From Chitinophaga sp. MM2321 (GTDB lineage: Bacteria; Bacteroidota; Bacteroidia; Chitinophagales; Chitinophagaceae): a stretch of 64,000 nucleotides of DNA. Position numbers and translations under genes: made by a program. Positions 42,656 through 51,894 of the stretch are shown here, one piece after another (position 1 is the first letter of the stretch; every line of letters starts with the position of its first letter). Below the pieces are notes generated by a model, which did not search any database, was not told the DNA's origin, and was given only the letters and a program-made list of their open reading frames with translations. The stretch covers positions 5,613,001 to 5,677,000 of the forward strand of contig NZ_OZ035533.1 of NCBI RefSeq assembly GCF_964033635.1, read 5' to 3'.

Positions 42656-44107
42656 CTAATTAAACTTTATAGAATATAAATCTGCATCTTTCATATAAAT
42701 ACGCAGTCTGACAGGCTTTCCAGCGATTTTACTTACACTTTCATTCCCATTCCATGACACTATTCTCTTTATTTCATTTCCAATGATTATTTGCGCATCT
42801 TTTAAGGTATATCCGGGAATAGCCTTCCCTTTTTCATCCTGAATTTCAATGCGGATTTCACCCGCAGCAGAAGTGGAGTAGTTAATTTCAAGTTCCTTAC
42901 CTGAAAATACAAATGGTTTTGTGAGCATCTCTCCCCCATTATAGGGGGCGGACAACGACGAAAATCCATCTATTCTTAAAGAAAACCTTTTCAGATGGGC
43001 GGAGTGTTGTGCATAGTTCTCGTTGACATATACAGACATCTCTACCGGGCTGGTTTGTACAACATTTAATGCCGGATAATTAGAGCGAGATACCCAGTTC
43101 TCCAAACCAATTCCCGGCCTGATAAACGATTCCATGAAGGTTCTGCTATACTCATTGCCCCCACGGGTAGACAACAGAACGGCATCAGAACAATCTTTAT
43201 AATAAGAGGGATTTACATTCAATTTAATAGCCTCCTTATCAGCAACAACCTGGCGATCAGGCATAAAACGAGCGCCAATAGCCACGTAAATGTGTGGTGC
43301 TCTGTAGTAAGGGCTTGTTTGGTGCGTATAGAGGTGCTCCGGCGGTGTATCACCAAATTCCATCGGAACAGGCGTTGTCCAGTTTATAAAGTCCTGGGAC
43401 GTAGACCTACTAACAGATCTGAATTTATCTTTTGTCCATGTACGAAAATAACATACATACTTTTGCTCACTTTCAGACCAGAATGGCACATTCTGAGAAT
43501 CAAAGGCAAAAGACTTCGCTTTTAATACGGCACTATCCTGAAGTTTCTTCCAGTGAATACCATCTGCCGAAACATAAGGGAGCAAGCCACCAGGATGGTA
43601 TCCACCCAAAGCTTTATATCGCTGATCTTTAGGAGCAGCCGGATTTGCATCCAGGAACGGGCAAAAATTATGTGTTACCGGAGCAGCATCGGCCAAAATA
43701 ACATTGTTTTTAAGAGACCCCCGAACGTTATAAATTCCCAGATCAGGTTTAATCCAATGCACCCCATCCTTAGACTCCGCATAACAGGTTACTTCCATTG
43801 GGCTACCGTCTCCCGGCACTGGTAATCCCCGGTAATATGCTCTTAAAATATCTCCATCTTTAATAATGGTCGTATAACCGCTAAACGGACCCTCCCAAGG
43901 GCTGTCAAATTTCAATACAGCTCCTTCATTACGCGGTGTGTGCATCACCATCTTTACATCTGTAAGTTTATCGATCAGGTAATGATCTACAAAAATCTCA
44001 CGCTTATCGCCGAGACGCACAATCTGATGTTGCTGCCCAAAACCTACGATGGGATTATATACTATACTTATAAGGAAGACGGCCCAAATTATACACCTAA
44101 AATTCAT
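42656..44107 (-). CDS. exported beta-propeller glycosidase-like protein
   Basis: About 483 residues from ATG 44107, which gives a signal peptide (MNFRCIIWAVFLISIVYNPI ...). An earlier in-frame start at 44134 is less likely. Repeated blade-like motifs (YYRGLPVPG, CYAESKDGVHWIKPDLGIY, PYVSADGIHWKKL, CYFRTWTKD) suggest a five-bladed GH43/GH32-like propeller, followed by a C-terminal beta-sandwich (~residues 360-480) with KPVRLRIYMKDADLYSIKF. No family can be named. It shares architecture with the protein encoded at 53202-54836. Confidence 0.7.
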   Translation of the reverse strand: MNFRCIIWAVFLISIVYNPIVGFGQQHQIVRLGDKREIFVDHYLIDKLTDVKMVMHTPRNEGAVLKFDSPWEGPFSGYTTIIKDGDILRAYYRGLPVPGDGSPMEVTCYAESKDGVHWIKPDLGIYNVRGSLKNNVILADAAPVTHNFCPFLDANPAAPKDQRYKALGGYHPGGLLPYVSADGIHWKKLQDSAVLKAKSFAFDSQNVPFWSESEQKYVCYFRTWTKDKFRSVSRSTSQDFINWTTPVPMEFGDTPPEHLYTHQTSPYYRAPHIYVAIGARFMPDRQVVADKEAIKLNVNPSYYKDCSDAVLLSTRGGNEYSRTFMESFIRPGIGLENWVSRSNYPALNVVQTSPVEMSVYVNENYAQHSAHLKRFSLRIDGFSSLSAPYNGGEMLTKPFVFSGKELEINYSTSAAGEIRIEIQDEKGKAIPGYTLKDAQIIIGNEIKRIVSWNGNESVSKIAGKPVRLRIYMKDADLYSIKFN

Positions 44108-44169
44108 TCTCCAATAGCGTTTAGTTATTATCAAATTAATGTGTCAGAAGGCAATTCCGCCTGTTAAAA

Positions 44170-44234
44170 GAAAAATATTTAAAGGCTGTAAAAATTAATC
44201 TCCCTTTCACCAGAGAAACATTTACAGCCTTTAA
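44170..44234 (-). terminator. terminator after the SGNH hydrolase gene
   Basis: TTAAAGGCTGTAAA (44179-44192) pairs perfectly over 14 bp with 44221-44234. On the minus strand the stem is followed by ATATTTTTCTTTTAA. It separates the susC-susD-hydrolase unit from the genes below. Confidence 0.78.
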
Positions 44235-44265
44235 TTCAGCTATTCAACGATAGTAATTGCTGCGC

Positions 44266-44946
44266 TTAATTAATATACTTTTTCAAAATATCCGCCCATA
44301 TATAATATCCTTTCTTTGTTAAATGCACGCCATCCCAGGTACAATCTTTAAAGAGATGACCACTGGCATCTGAAAATGGCGTGTGAATATCTATCAACGT
44401 TATTCTTTCCTCCGCTGCAATTTCTATAAGGGCGGCATTTATCTTTAGGATGTGTGCTTCTTTATTGAAATGGTTCATCTGTCTTGTAAAGGAGCTATTG
44501 GTAGGAAGTAAGGTCTGAAAATAAATCCTTGTCCTGGGCGAGCCCTCTTTGATCCGTGTAATCATCCTTTTATAATTTCTGATGATAATACTGTCGGGAA
44601 TGCCGGCAGACACGTCATTGATTCCAATCAATATAAAAACCTTTCGCGGTTTCCCATCAATTACTTCATCCAGCCGTTCAAGTACCCCAAAAGTATTGTC
44701 GCCTGGAATACCCCTGTTTTTAATATGGGATGAGCGTAATAGCTCACCCCATTCTCCCCAGAAAGTAATACTGTTTCCCAACAATACAATGTCCTTTTTT
44801 GAATGGCGAAAGGACTTAAACAGCTCCAACCTCGGGACGTATACGTTAGGACGGGATATGCTGTCCAATTTAATTTCCTGCGCAACGCCCCTTAGAGGAT
44901 TCAGCAAGACAGATAAAATAATGACTACTGATAAATGAAACTTCAT
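44266..44946 (-). CDS. exported SGNH/GDSL hydrolase
   Basis: A 226-residue esterase-type protein with a signal peptide (VVIILSVLLNPLRGVAQ). Block I is DIVLLGNSITFWGEW (nucleophile Ser in GNSIT), block II has KNRGIPGD, block III FILIGINDVS and block V CTWDGVHLTKKGY with the catalytic Asp and His. It probably removes acyl groups from the imported carbohydrate. It lies 51 nt after susD. Confidence 0.88.
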   Translation of the reverse strand: MKFHLSVVIILSVLLNPLRGVAQEIKLDSISRPNVYVPRLELFKSFRHSKKDIVLLGNSITFWGEWGELLRSSHIKNRGIPGDNTFGVLERLDEVIDGKPRKVFILIGINDVSAGIPDSIIIRNYKRMITRIKEGSPRTRIYFQTLLPTNSSFTRQMNHFNKEAHILKINAALIEIAAEERITLIDIHTPFSDASGHLFKDCTWDGVHLTKKGYYIWADILKKYIN

Positions 44947-44997
44947 TTCACACAGAATTTATAAACCCGGTATATTTCTTCTCTTTAATCAAAGAAC

Positions 44998-46770
44998 TTA
45001 AGGATGATCCCATCCATCATTCTGGACCAGATTCTTATTTAACACTAATTCGTTGAATGGAATTGGCGCATAATATTTTTTATCAGCATAATCTCTCACA
45101 ATATTAGCGCGCCAGATGATTCTACCTTTATCTCCTTCTGATAGTTTAACCGAAGCATTGTCTATAATGACATAGACAACTCCCGGAACGCTGACAGCGG
45201 GCGCCTGGTCAACAAATGACACATCAGGTACGCCATCTTCGTTTAAGTCTACCAGTTTATTTTTTTCCGGCACATAAATCCCGTCATATTCTTTCTCCAG
45301 CAGCTTTCCTTTCTTCCAGCGTTTCAGGTCATCATATCTAAGACCTTCGCCAGCCAACTCTATACCACGTTCTCTTCTTACTTCGAGAACAGGAATTGAA
45401 CTGATATCATCAAAGAAGTTGGCTTGCATATAGGCATCGATGGTGGTTGGCATGGCGATATTCGTAATACCCGCACGTTGTCTCAACAAAGCTATGGTCT
45501 TGTTCCAATCGTCAGTAGAAAAAGTACCCAATTCAGCTTTTGCTTCTGCATAATTCAACAGTACTTCTGCATACCGTATAATAGGTATGGAATTGAAATT
45601 GCCATTAATGCCATCAAGGGATTTGTCATCGGTAGTGAACTTCAAAATATGGTACCCGGTGAATGTGTAGAGAAAATCTGGCGGAGCAGGTGAACCGTCG
45701 GATCTTTTGTAGTTTCCCAGGCGTATCGTTTGAGATAACCTTTTATCCCGGTTTTTAACTTCATCCTGGAACTCTTCTGTGGCATAGCCCGCACCATCCG
45801 TAAAGCGCGTACCATCGATATTCAGATAGGTATTAATAAACCGCTTTACAAAACTGATTTTAGGACCGAGCGATGCACTGGTAAATGTCCAGTTGGCAAC
45901 ATGCCACTTTTTCAAAGTGTTATTACTGATAGAGGCCAGCATTACCTCACTGCTAGGAGGGTTTTCAGATACAAACAATGTTCTGTAATCCTTATCGGGG
46001 TTACCGGTTGAATTAAGCGAATAGGTTCCGCTTGTCATGATCTGATTGGCCGACTCAGCTGCATTTTGTAACCAGGTTTGTGCTGTACCTGATAACGACA
46101 ATTCAGTATGATATTTTCTATAAGTTCCTTCGTAAAGACAAATTCTGGATTTTAAGGCCAGCGCAACCCATTTGGTGATTGCTGAGCAGGTATTATCCTT
46201 TTTTGAATCGATGTTCTCACAGGCAAAATTAATATCTGCCAATACAGAATCCATTACCAAAGTTCTCGGATCTTTTGCTTTATACAGTGCTTCATCGGTG
46301 GGTGATAGCGGCTGGCTGTACCAGGGAACATCGCCAAACTGTTTAACCTTATTATAGTAAAACCATGCCCTGAAAAAACGGGCAATGCCTGCATAGTGAT
46401 TCTTCCGGGCTTCTGCTACAGGAGCCTTTTGGTAGTTAGCCAGAAAATAATTCACATTTCTAAGCGTGGTCCAGGTCCAACCAGTTGCTTGCTGGGCAGA
46501 ATATACACCGTACAAATAAGGAGAAACATCCCTAACGGTTATGATATCACTCAGCTTATCACCGATATAAAGGTTACTGAAGTCCCCGTAACCATAAATG
46601 TCGGCAGGCGTGGGAATCATCTGGCTATAGAATGAATTAATATACAATTGTAGATTTTCTTCACTAGAAAACGCCTCGTCTGGAGTCAGGCTATCTAATG
46701 GATTCCGTTCAAGCGCCTTTTTACAGGAGCCTAACAATATTAATACCAGAAATAGATAATATCTTTTCAT
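44998..46770 (-). CDS. susD: SusD/RagB-family nutrient-binding lipoprotein
   Basis: A 590-residue outer-membrane lipoprotein: the signal peptide ends in LLGSC, so Cys would be lipidated. It has the SusD TPR-type helices (YINSFYSQMIPTPADIYG, WTTLRNVNYFLANYQKAP, IARFFRAWFYYNKVKQFG) and the C-terminal block RYAEVLLNYAEAKAELG with RRERGIELAGEGLRYDDLKRW. It captures the oligosaccharide or glycoconjugate for its SusC partner, encoded 24 nt upstream. Confidence 0.95.
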   Translation of the reverse strand: MKRYYLFLVLILLGSCKKALERNPLDSLTPDEAFSSEENLQLYINSFYSQMIPTPADIYGYGDFSNLYIGDKLSDIITVRDVSPYLYGVYSAQQATGWTWTTLRNVNYFLANYQKAPVAEARKNHYAGIARFFRAWFYYNKVKQFGDVPWYSQPLSPTDEALYKAKDPRTLVMDSVLADINFACENIDSKKDNTCSAITKWVALALKSRICLYEGTYRKYHTELSLSGTAQTWLQNAAESANQIMTSGTYSLNSTGNPDKDYRTLFVSENPPSSEVMLASISNNTLKKWHVANWTFTSASLGPKISFVKRFINTYLNIDGTRFTDGAGYATEEFQDEVKNRDKRLSQTIRLGNYKRSDGSPAPPDFLYTFTGYHILKFTTDDKSLDGINGNFNSIPIIRYAEVLLNYAEAKAELGTFSTDDWNKTIALLRQRAGITNIAMPTTIDAYMQANFFDDISSIPVLEVRRERGIELAGEGLRYDDLKRWKKGKLLEKEYDGIYVPEKNKLVDLNEDGVPDVSFVDQAPAVSVPGVVYVIIDNASVKLSEGDKGRIIWRANIVRDYADKKYYAPIPFNELVLNKNLVQNDGWDHP

Positions 46771-46794
46771 CTAATAAAAATTAATATTGAATGA

Positions 46795-49700
46795 CTAAAA
46801 AGTTACGTTCACGCCGAAAGTGTAAGTCTTGAGCATAGGATAAACATTCCCATCACCCTGCGTAGTCTGATAAGTACCCACCTCAATTGTTTCCGGATCT
46901 ATATCAGGTATGTGTTTGAACATGGGTGAAAAGGTCCAAATGTTTTGTCCGGACAAGTAAAACCTGACATTACTAATATTCATGCGTTTGGTGATATGCT
47001 GCGGTAGCGTATATCCGATGGTCAGATCTTTCAATCTTATATAGGATACGTTCTGCAAATAACGTGTTTGAGGCGTCCCGAGCTGACGGGGAGGATAGGT
47101 AGTTCCAAATCTATACCGTGGAAAGTAGGCATCAGGATTATCTTCTGTCCAATGATCCAACGTATGTTTTGGTAAAACTGCATATGATCTTCCGTATTGG
47201 CCCCAAAACAAATCACTTTCATAGCCTGGATACCAATTCCTTTTTCCTACACCCTGAAAGAAAACTGACAGAGAGAAATTATTCCAATCCCAATTTGAAT
47301 TGATGCTGTAGGTAAAACGCGGTTGTGAATTGCCAATGATGGCTATATCACCATGATCATCCACCGTGCTTTTCCCTTTGTTAATTTTCCCATCCTCATT
47401 CAAATCCTTGAATTTAATATCTCCGGGATACAATTTATTCCCAGAAGAGATGATCACAAAGCTCTGGTCAGCATGACTGGCAATATCTTCCTTTGAAGTG
47501 AAGAAGCCGTCATTTACATAGCCCCAGATATCGCCCACTCGCTGTCCTACGTAGTAGGTAGAAATCAGGTTATTAGGGTTGTAGAACTTTGTAATATAGG
47601 ATTGATTGTCAGATAACGTAAAGCGGAAGCTGTAATTGATGGGTTTATTCGATTTAATCTGGTCAGACCATCTTAAAGAAGCTTCAAATCCTTTCGTACT
47701 TAAATCCGCATAATTCCCAACCGGTACTGCCGCGCCGAATACAGCCGGCAATGGTTGTCCGGAAGTAATCATATCGGTCGTATTCCTTTGATACCAATCA
47801 AAAGAAGCACTCAGCCTGTTGTGCAATACGTCAATATCAACGCCTAAATCGAGTGTAGTTGCTTTTTCCCAGGTTAATCCATCCGGTATTACACCCGGTT
47901 GTTGTATATAGGTTGGGAAAACACCATTGACGATGGTTGCGGAAGTGCCAGCTCTTACTTGTTGAATATACCTATAAGAACCAATTTGCCCGTTACCCAA
48001 AGTACCATATGACCCTCTCAACTTAAAATTATCAAGCCACCGGCGGGTATCTTTCATGAAGCCCTCTTCTGCAAGCCGCCATCCTGCGGAAACAGAGGGG
48101 AAAAATCCAAATCTTTCGTTTGCAGGGAATTTAGAAGACCCATCATATCTTCCATTAAATTCCAGCAGGTATTTGTTCTTGAAATCATAGTTTAAGCGGT
48201 AAAACGTGCCCACAGTTGACCACTGGTCCGCTCCTTCCACGATACTATAATTCTGGCCCGTAGCCAAATTAAAGGATGACTTATCAGGTAAAATAAGATT
48301 ATCCCTTTGCATTGAGAGACTTCTATAGTTACTGATTTCTACATTTTCTCCCAGTAATACTTTCAGATGATGATTACCAAAATTGTGTATAAATTCTCCA
48401 TAGAGATTTCCCGAATAGTAGCTGGTTTTATTTGTTACGTTCTTCAAATAATTGCTACCTGAATACATCACTTCATTCGGCTTAACACTAAAGGGAACGG
48501 GAACCACTTTCTGATCGACTCCCTGATTAGTATATTGATAAGTAAAATCCGCCTTTATATTCAACTTGTTCTTTATTGCAGTAGCGGCTAATCCCAGCGT
48601 ATTCCTAATAAAAGTTTGCTGTGTAATGGACCTGCTCTTACCGTAATAATATTCTCCCACACCTTGTGCAGCAGCCTGGCTCAGGTTACCGTCCGGATTA
48701 AGTAACACAGCCATCGGGAACCCGGAATTGTTAATGTTGGTCCAAATGTCCTGTGCACGGTTAGAAGTCATAGGTTCTCTATAATTGTAACTGGAGAAGT
48801 CAGCATTGTTAGTTAGTTTCAACCAGCTGGATAACTTAATACCACCCTTAAACCGGAGATTATATCTATTATACTTATCCGGATTAAATCTAAACAGCCC
48901 TGATTGACTATAATACCTTCCGGAGATAGCATAATCCATTTGATCATTTCCCCCAGAGGCGCTCAAAGCGTGTTCTGTAGAGGGTATGTTATCTACATAA
49001 AGCAACTTGTACCAGTCTGTATTCCCATAGTAAACATATTTTCCATCGGCCGGATTGATCGTTACTTCCGGGAGCAAGCCCGGATGCTCTGAACGGTATT
49101 TCAACGAATCGAGATACGTCTGCGAGAACGGGAGGTAATTATTTACAGTGGCGGGCTGCTGAATATAGTCCGTCCAGCCAATCGATGCCTCCCTAAAGCG
49201 TTCGGCCCAGGTGTAACCATCCCAAATCAGATCGGGCGTAACAGTACGTTGATTGTTGGAGTAACTACCCGAATAAGTTATCTGTGCTTTTCCTTTCCTC
49301 GTAGATTTCGTCGTAATCAGCACCACGCCAAAAACCGCTCTGGCTCCATAAATAGCAGCGGAGGCAGCGTCTTTTAATACGGTTACGCTTTCTATATCAC
49401 TAGGGTTAACATTAAGCGGATCACCAGGTACACCATCAATCAATATCAGTGCCTGACCACCCGCACCTATGGAAGTTGTTCCCCTGATATTAAAGGAAGG
49501 GTTAGCAACAGGCCTACCATCGGATATCTTGATATTCAGGTTAGGAATAGCCCCTTGCAAGGCTCTGGTCACGTTAGGTACTGGTCTGTCAGTAAAAAAT
49601 TCGGTACCGATCTGGTCAACAGCCCCTGTGAGGTTTGCTTTTTTCTGGCTTCCATAACCAACAACTACAACATCGGATAAAGTACCATCTTTATTTTCCA

Positions 49701-50043
49701 TGATCAAATCGATGGAAGCCCGGCCGGCAATGGCTACTTCCTGAGACTTATACCCAATAAAGCTGATGACCAGCGTTCCATCGGGATTAGGTACAGATAG
49801 GGAATAGTGTCCATCTTTATTGGTGAGCGTGCCAATAGATGATGCTTTTAATTTAACGGTGGCGCCTATCAGTGGCTCCCCATTCGCGCTCGTAACGTTT
49901 CCCGTTATAACAGTTTGCGCCATAGCCCAAACACATAGGAATTGGAATAAGAGTATAAGGGAACATGCCTTAACCAACCGCGCTCCAAAAGGCCGATATC
50001 CAGACTTACGGATATCATCCTTTACGATAAAATTATTAATCAT
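46795..50043 (-). CDS. susC: SusC/RagA-family TonB-linked outer-membrane protein
   Basis: A 1082-residue TonB-dependent importer. After a signal peptide (cleavage near WAMAQ) comes a CarboxypepD-like domain (ITGNVTSANGEPLIGATVKL ... SFIGYKSQ). Next are the TonB box region DVVVVGYGSQKKANLTGAV, the plug with GGQALILIDGVPGDPLNVN and VTVLKDAASAAIYGARAVFG, and a ~800-residue barrel ending in YTFGVNVTF. It forms the transport pair with the SusD protein. It is preceded by a promoter region with the AraC-regulon motif. Confidence 0.95.
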   Translation of the reverse strand: MINNFIVKDDIRKSGYRPFGARLVKACSLILLFQFLCVWAMAQTVITGNVTSANGEPLIGATVKLKASSIGTLTNKDGHYSLSVPNPDGTLVISFIGYKSQEVAIAGRASIDLIMENKDGTLSDVVVVGYGSQKKANLTGAVDQIGTEFFTDRPVPNVTRALQGAIPNLNIKISDGRPVANPSFNIRGTTSIGAGGQALILIDGVPGDPLNVNPSDIESVTVLKDAASAAIYGARAVFGVVLITTKSTRKGKAQITYSGSYSNNQRTVTPDLIWDGYTWAERFREASIGWTDYIQQPATVNNYLPFSQTYLDSLKYRSEHPGLLPEVTINPADGKYVYYGNTDWYKLLYVDNIPSTEHALSASGGNDQMDYAISGRYYSQSGLFRFNPDKYNRYNLRFKGGIKLSSWLKLTNNADFSSYNYREPMTSNRAQDIWTNINNSGFPMAVLLNPDGNLSQAAAQGVGEYYYGKSRSITQQTFIRNTLGLAATAIKNKLNIKADFTYQYTNQGVDQKVVPVPFSVKPNEVMYSGSNYLKNVTNKTSYYSGNLYGEFIHNFGNHHLKVLLGENVEISNYRSLSMQRDNLILPDKSSFNLATGQNYSIVEGADQWSTVGTFYRLNYDFKNKYLLEFNGRYDGSSKFPANERFGFFPSVSAGWRLAEEGFMKDTRRWLDNFKLRGSYGTLGNGQIGSYRYIQQVRAGTSATIVNGVFPTYIQQPGVIPDGLTWEKATTLDLGVDIDVLHNRLSASFDWYQRNTTDMITSGQPLPAVFGAAVPVGNYADLSTKGFEASLRWSDQIKSNKPINYSFRFTLSDNQSYITKFYNPNNLISTYYVGQRVGDIWGYVNDGFFTSKEDIASHADQSFVIISSGNKLYPGDIKFKDLNEDGKINKGKSTVDDHGDIAIIGNSQPRFTYSINSNWDWNNFSLSVFFQGVGKRNWYPGYESDLFWGQYGRSYAVLPKHTLDHWTEDNPDAYFPRYRFGTTYPPRQLGTPQTRYLQNVSYIRLKDLTIGYTLPQHITKRMNISNVRFYLSGQNIWTFSPMFKHIPDIDPETIEVGTYQTTQGDGNVYPMLKTYTFGVNVTF

Positions 50044-50182
50044 AATTTTAGTTTTTGGTTTTAGTTGCTTTAAAATGAAATTGATTTACGACCCTGGTTG
50101 ATATATTTTTTCTTTGGGAAATTCTTGCCAGTATTTGTAAAGCCTTACTGACTAAAATATGCTTAAAGTAAAAATGCAAATC

Positions 50183-50249
50183 CAAATCTACTTTTGATTC
50201 ATTTATATCTATGCTACTTTTGTTTATATTAATAATACTATTTTTCAGA
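50183..50249 (-). promoter_or_regulatory. promoter region of susC with AraC-regulon motif (copy A)
   Basis: On the plus strand TGCTACTTTTGTTTATATTA starts at 50212 and runs on to TTTTTCAGA at 50249. Exactly 22 nt away at 50183-50190 is CAAATCTA, the reverse complement of TAGATTTG, a perfect -7 box directed at susC. A second CTACTTTTG lies at 50188, and an inverted GATAGTAGCAAAT follows at 50255. A weaker promoter (TTTG at 50177-50180, TATTTTAG at 50152-50159) is also possible. The 341-nt gap 50044-50384 holds no gene. Confidence 0.65.
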
Positions 50250-50384
50250 GGCAGGATAGTAGCAAATAATAATTTAGCATATAGGTACAGGGAATTTCAA
50301 TTAGTATATTATACTTCTCTTTGTGCCCTCGGTCTAAGCCTGATTTCTAAATAGCCAAAACCGGCTGCTGCATTTTTCTTGTTC

Positions 50385-50855
50385 TTAGTATAGTAAATCC
50401 TTATGTACTTTTATCAAAACTTTTTTGATTCTATTTGATGCGTCCAGGTTGATGGCCGGCATATGGCCTTCTTCCGGGAGGAAAAGTGCAAACATACCCG
50501 GCAAAAGTGGAATACCGATTGATTTATCTTCCTTAAAGGTATATAGTACGTCATCGCTTTGAGGCGTGAAGTCTTTGATTTGCTCGAGTAGTGCTATCGA
50601 GCTGTAGTAAATCAATTCCTTGCCGGAAATGAGTACATGGATATCTGCATACTGTCTATGAATTTCAATGCTCCCGTCATTCACGGGCTTTGTGTTGTAG
50701 TCCTGTACAAGGGCAAATAATTCATCGCCTCTTATAGAATATTTTTTTGCTTCGGTATCGGGAGTAACGGAAGCTATAAAGTCAAATGCTTCACGCCATA
50801 CCTCCTGGTTTCCTTTTGAATAGCAATGCCAGTTATTAATAAAATCTACAATCAT
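50385..50855 (-). CDS. YhcH/YjgK/YiaL-family protein (DUF386)
   Basis: A 156-residue cytoplasmic cupin-like protein. Family marks are IHRQYADIHVLISGKELIYY with the metal-ligand His residues and LLPGMFALFLPEEGHMPAIN, then KKVLIKVH. E. coli relatives sit in sialic-acid and sugar-acid operons and are thought to act as sugar anomerase or isomerase-type enzymes. Here it is the last gene of the run ceramidase-like to YhcH, directly above the susC promoter. Confidence 0.9.
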   Translation of the reverse strand: MIVDFINNWHCYSKGNQEVWREAFDFIASVTPDTEAKKYSIRGDELFALVQDYNTKPVNDGSIEIHRQYADIHVLISGKELIYYSSIALLEQIKDFTPQSDDVLYTFKEDKSIGIPLLPGMFALFLPEEGHMPAINLDASNRIKKVLIKVHKDLLY

Positions 50856-50878
50856 AGCTGCTTAAATTATTGTTTGTT

Positions 50879-51886
50879 TCAATTCAGGTTAGACGGGTTA
50901 AGTTCATTTACCAAAGGTTTCCCTGTGACCAGATTTGCGACGTTCTGAACAAAAATATCCCAAACCCTTTCAAGGAATCTTGAACTGGCGCTGGAACCTG
51001 ATATATGCGGGCTCATAATTACATTGGACATCTGCCAAAGCGGATGTTCCTGTGGCATTGGATAATAATAATGCGTGTCGAGGGCAGCGCCTGCGATCCA
51101 ATTTTCATTTAACGCTTTCAATAGTGCCTGCTCCTGAATGAGTGGCCCCCTGGCAGGGTTTAAAATAAATGCATGCGCAGGCAGCATTTTAAGTTCGGGT
51201 TCTCCAATGAGCCCCGCTGTATCGCCCGTATGTGGGAGGGCCATGATCAGAAAATCCAGCCCGCTCAAAAAAGCTTCTTTTTCATCCATCAGGAACACCC
51301 GGTCAGGTAATATCCCTGCCGCATCTCCTGTTCCCGGAACACAGTAAATATTTTTTCGTTCAGAAACACCTCCACGTGTCATCACATGCACTTTCATATC
51401 AAGAGCTTTAGCCAGTCGCGCTGTTTCACGACCGATACCACCATAACCCCAAATCCCCACAACAGACCCTCTTATTTCACGTTGGAACCTTGCGGAACGA
51501 TCCCATATCCGGGATTCCTGGTTACGGATAATACCCCGCATATCGCGCGCAAGATTAATCATCATGCCTATATTCCATTCTGCAATAGGTACATCAAAAA
51601 CACCCAATGCATTGCATGCTTTTACACCTCTTTCAGGTAACTGATGCCCCATTAACTGAGTATAGCCTGCAGAAGAAATCTGAAGCATTTTCAGGTTCTT
51701 CATTTCCTGGTGATTTTCCGGTGGGAAAGTACAGAAAAGCACATCGCAATTTTGCAGCTGCTCAATTGGGAGTACGCGCACTTTTTCCTGGGGATCATTT
51801 ATTACTGCCACATTTACACCCGCTATTTCTTTCAGGGAATTTAGCAAGGGTTGATAAACCGGCATGTCAATTAATATGTTAATCAT
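50879..51886 (-). CDS. D-isomer-specific 2-hydroxyacid dehydrogenase
   Basis: A 335-residue NAD(P)-dependent dehydrogenase. The nucleotide-binding motif is VGIWGYGGIGRETARLAKAL. The catalytic triad fits Arg in FILNPARGPLIQE, Glu in MPQEHPLW and His in IMSPHISGSSAS. It probably interconverts a 2-keto and 2-hydroxy acid in the degradation route. It is 8 nt from the enolase-superfamily gene and 23 nt from the YhcH gene. Confidence 0.88.
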   Translation of the reverse strand: MINILIDMPVYQPLLNSLKEIAGVNVAVINDPQEKVRVLPIEQLQNCDVLFCTFPPENHQEMKNLKMLQISSAGYTQLMGHQLPERGVKACNALGVFDVPIAEWNIGMMINLARDMRGIIRNQESRIWDRSARFQREIRGSVVGIWGYGGIGRETARLAKALDMKVHVMTRGGVSERKNIYCVPGTGDAAGILPDRVFLMDEKEAFLSGLDFLIMALPHTGDTAGLIGEPELKMLPAHAFILNPARGPLIQEQALLKALNENWIAGAALDTHYYYPMPQEHPLWQMSNVIMSPHISGSSASSRFLERVWDIFVQNVANLVTGKPLVNELNPSNLN

Positions 51887-51894
51887 ATCGTGAA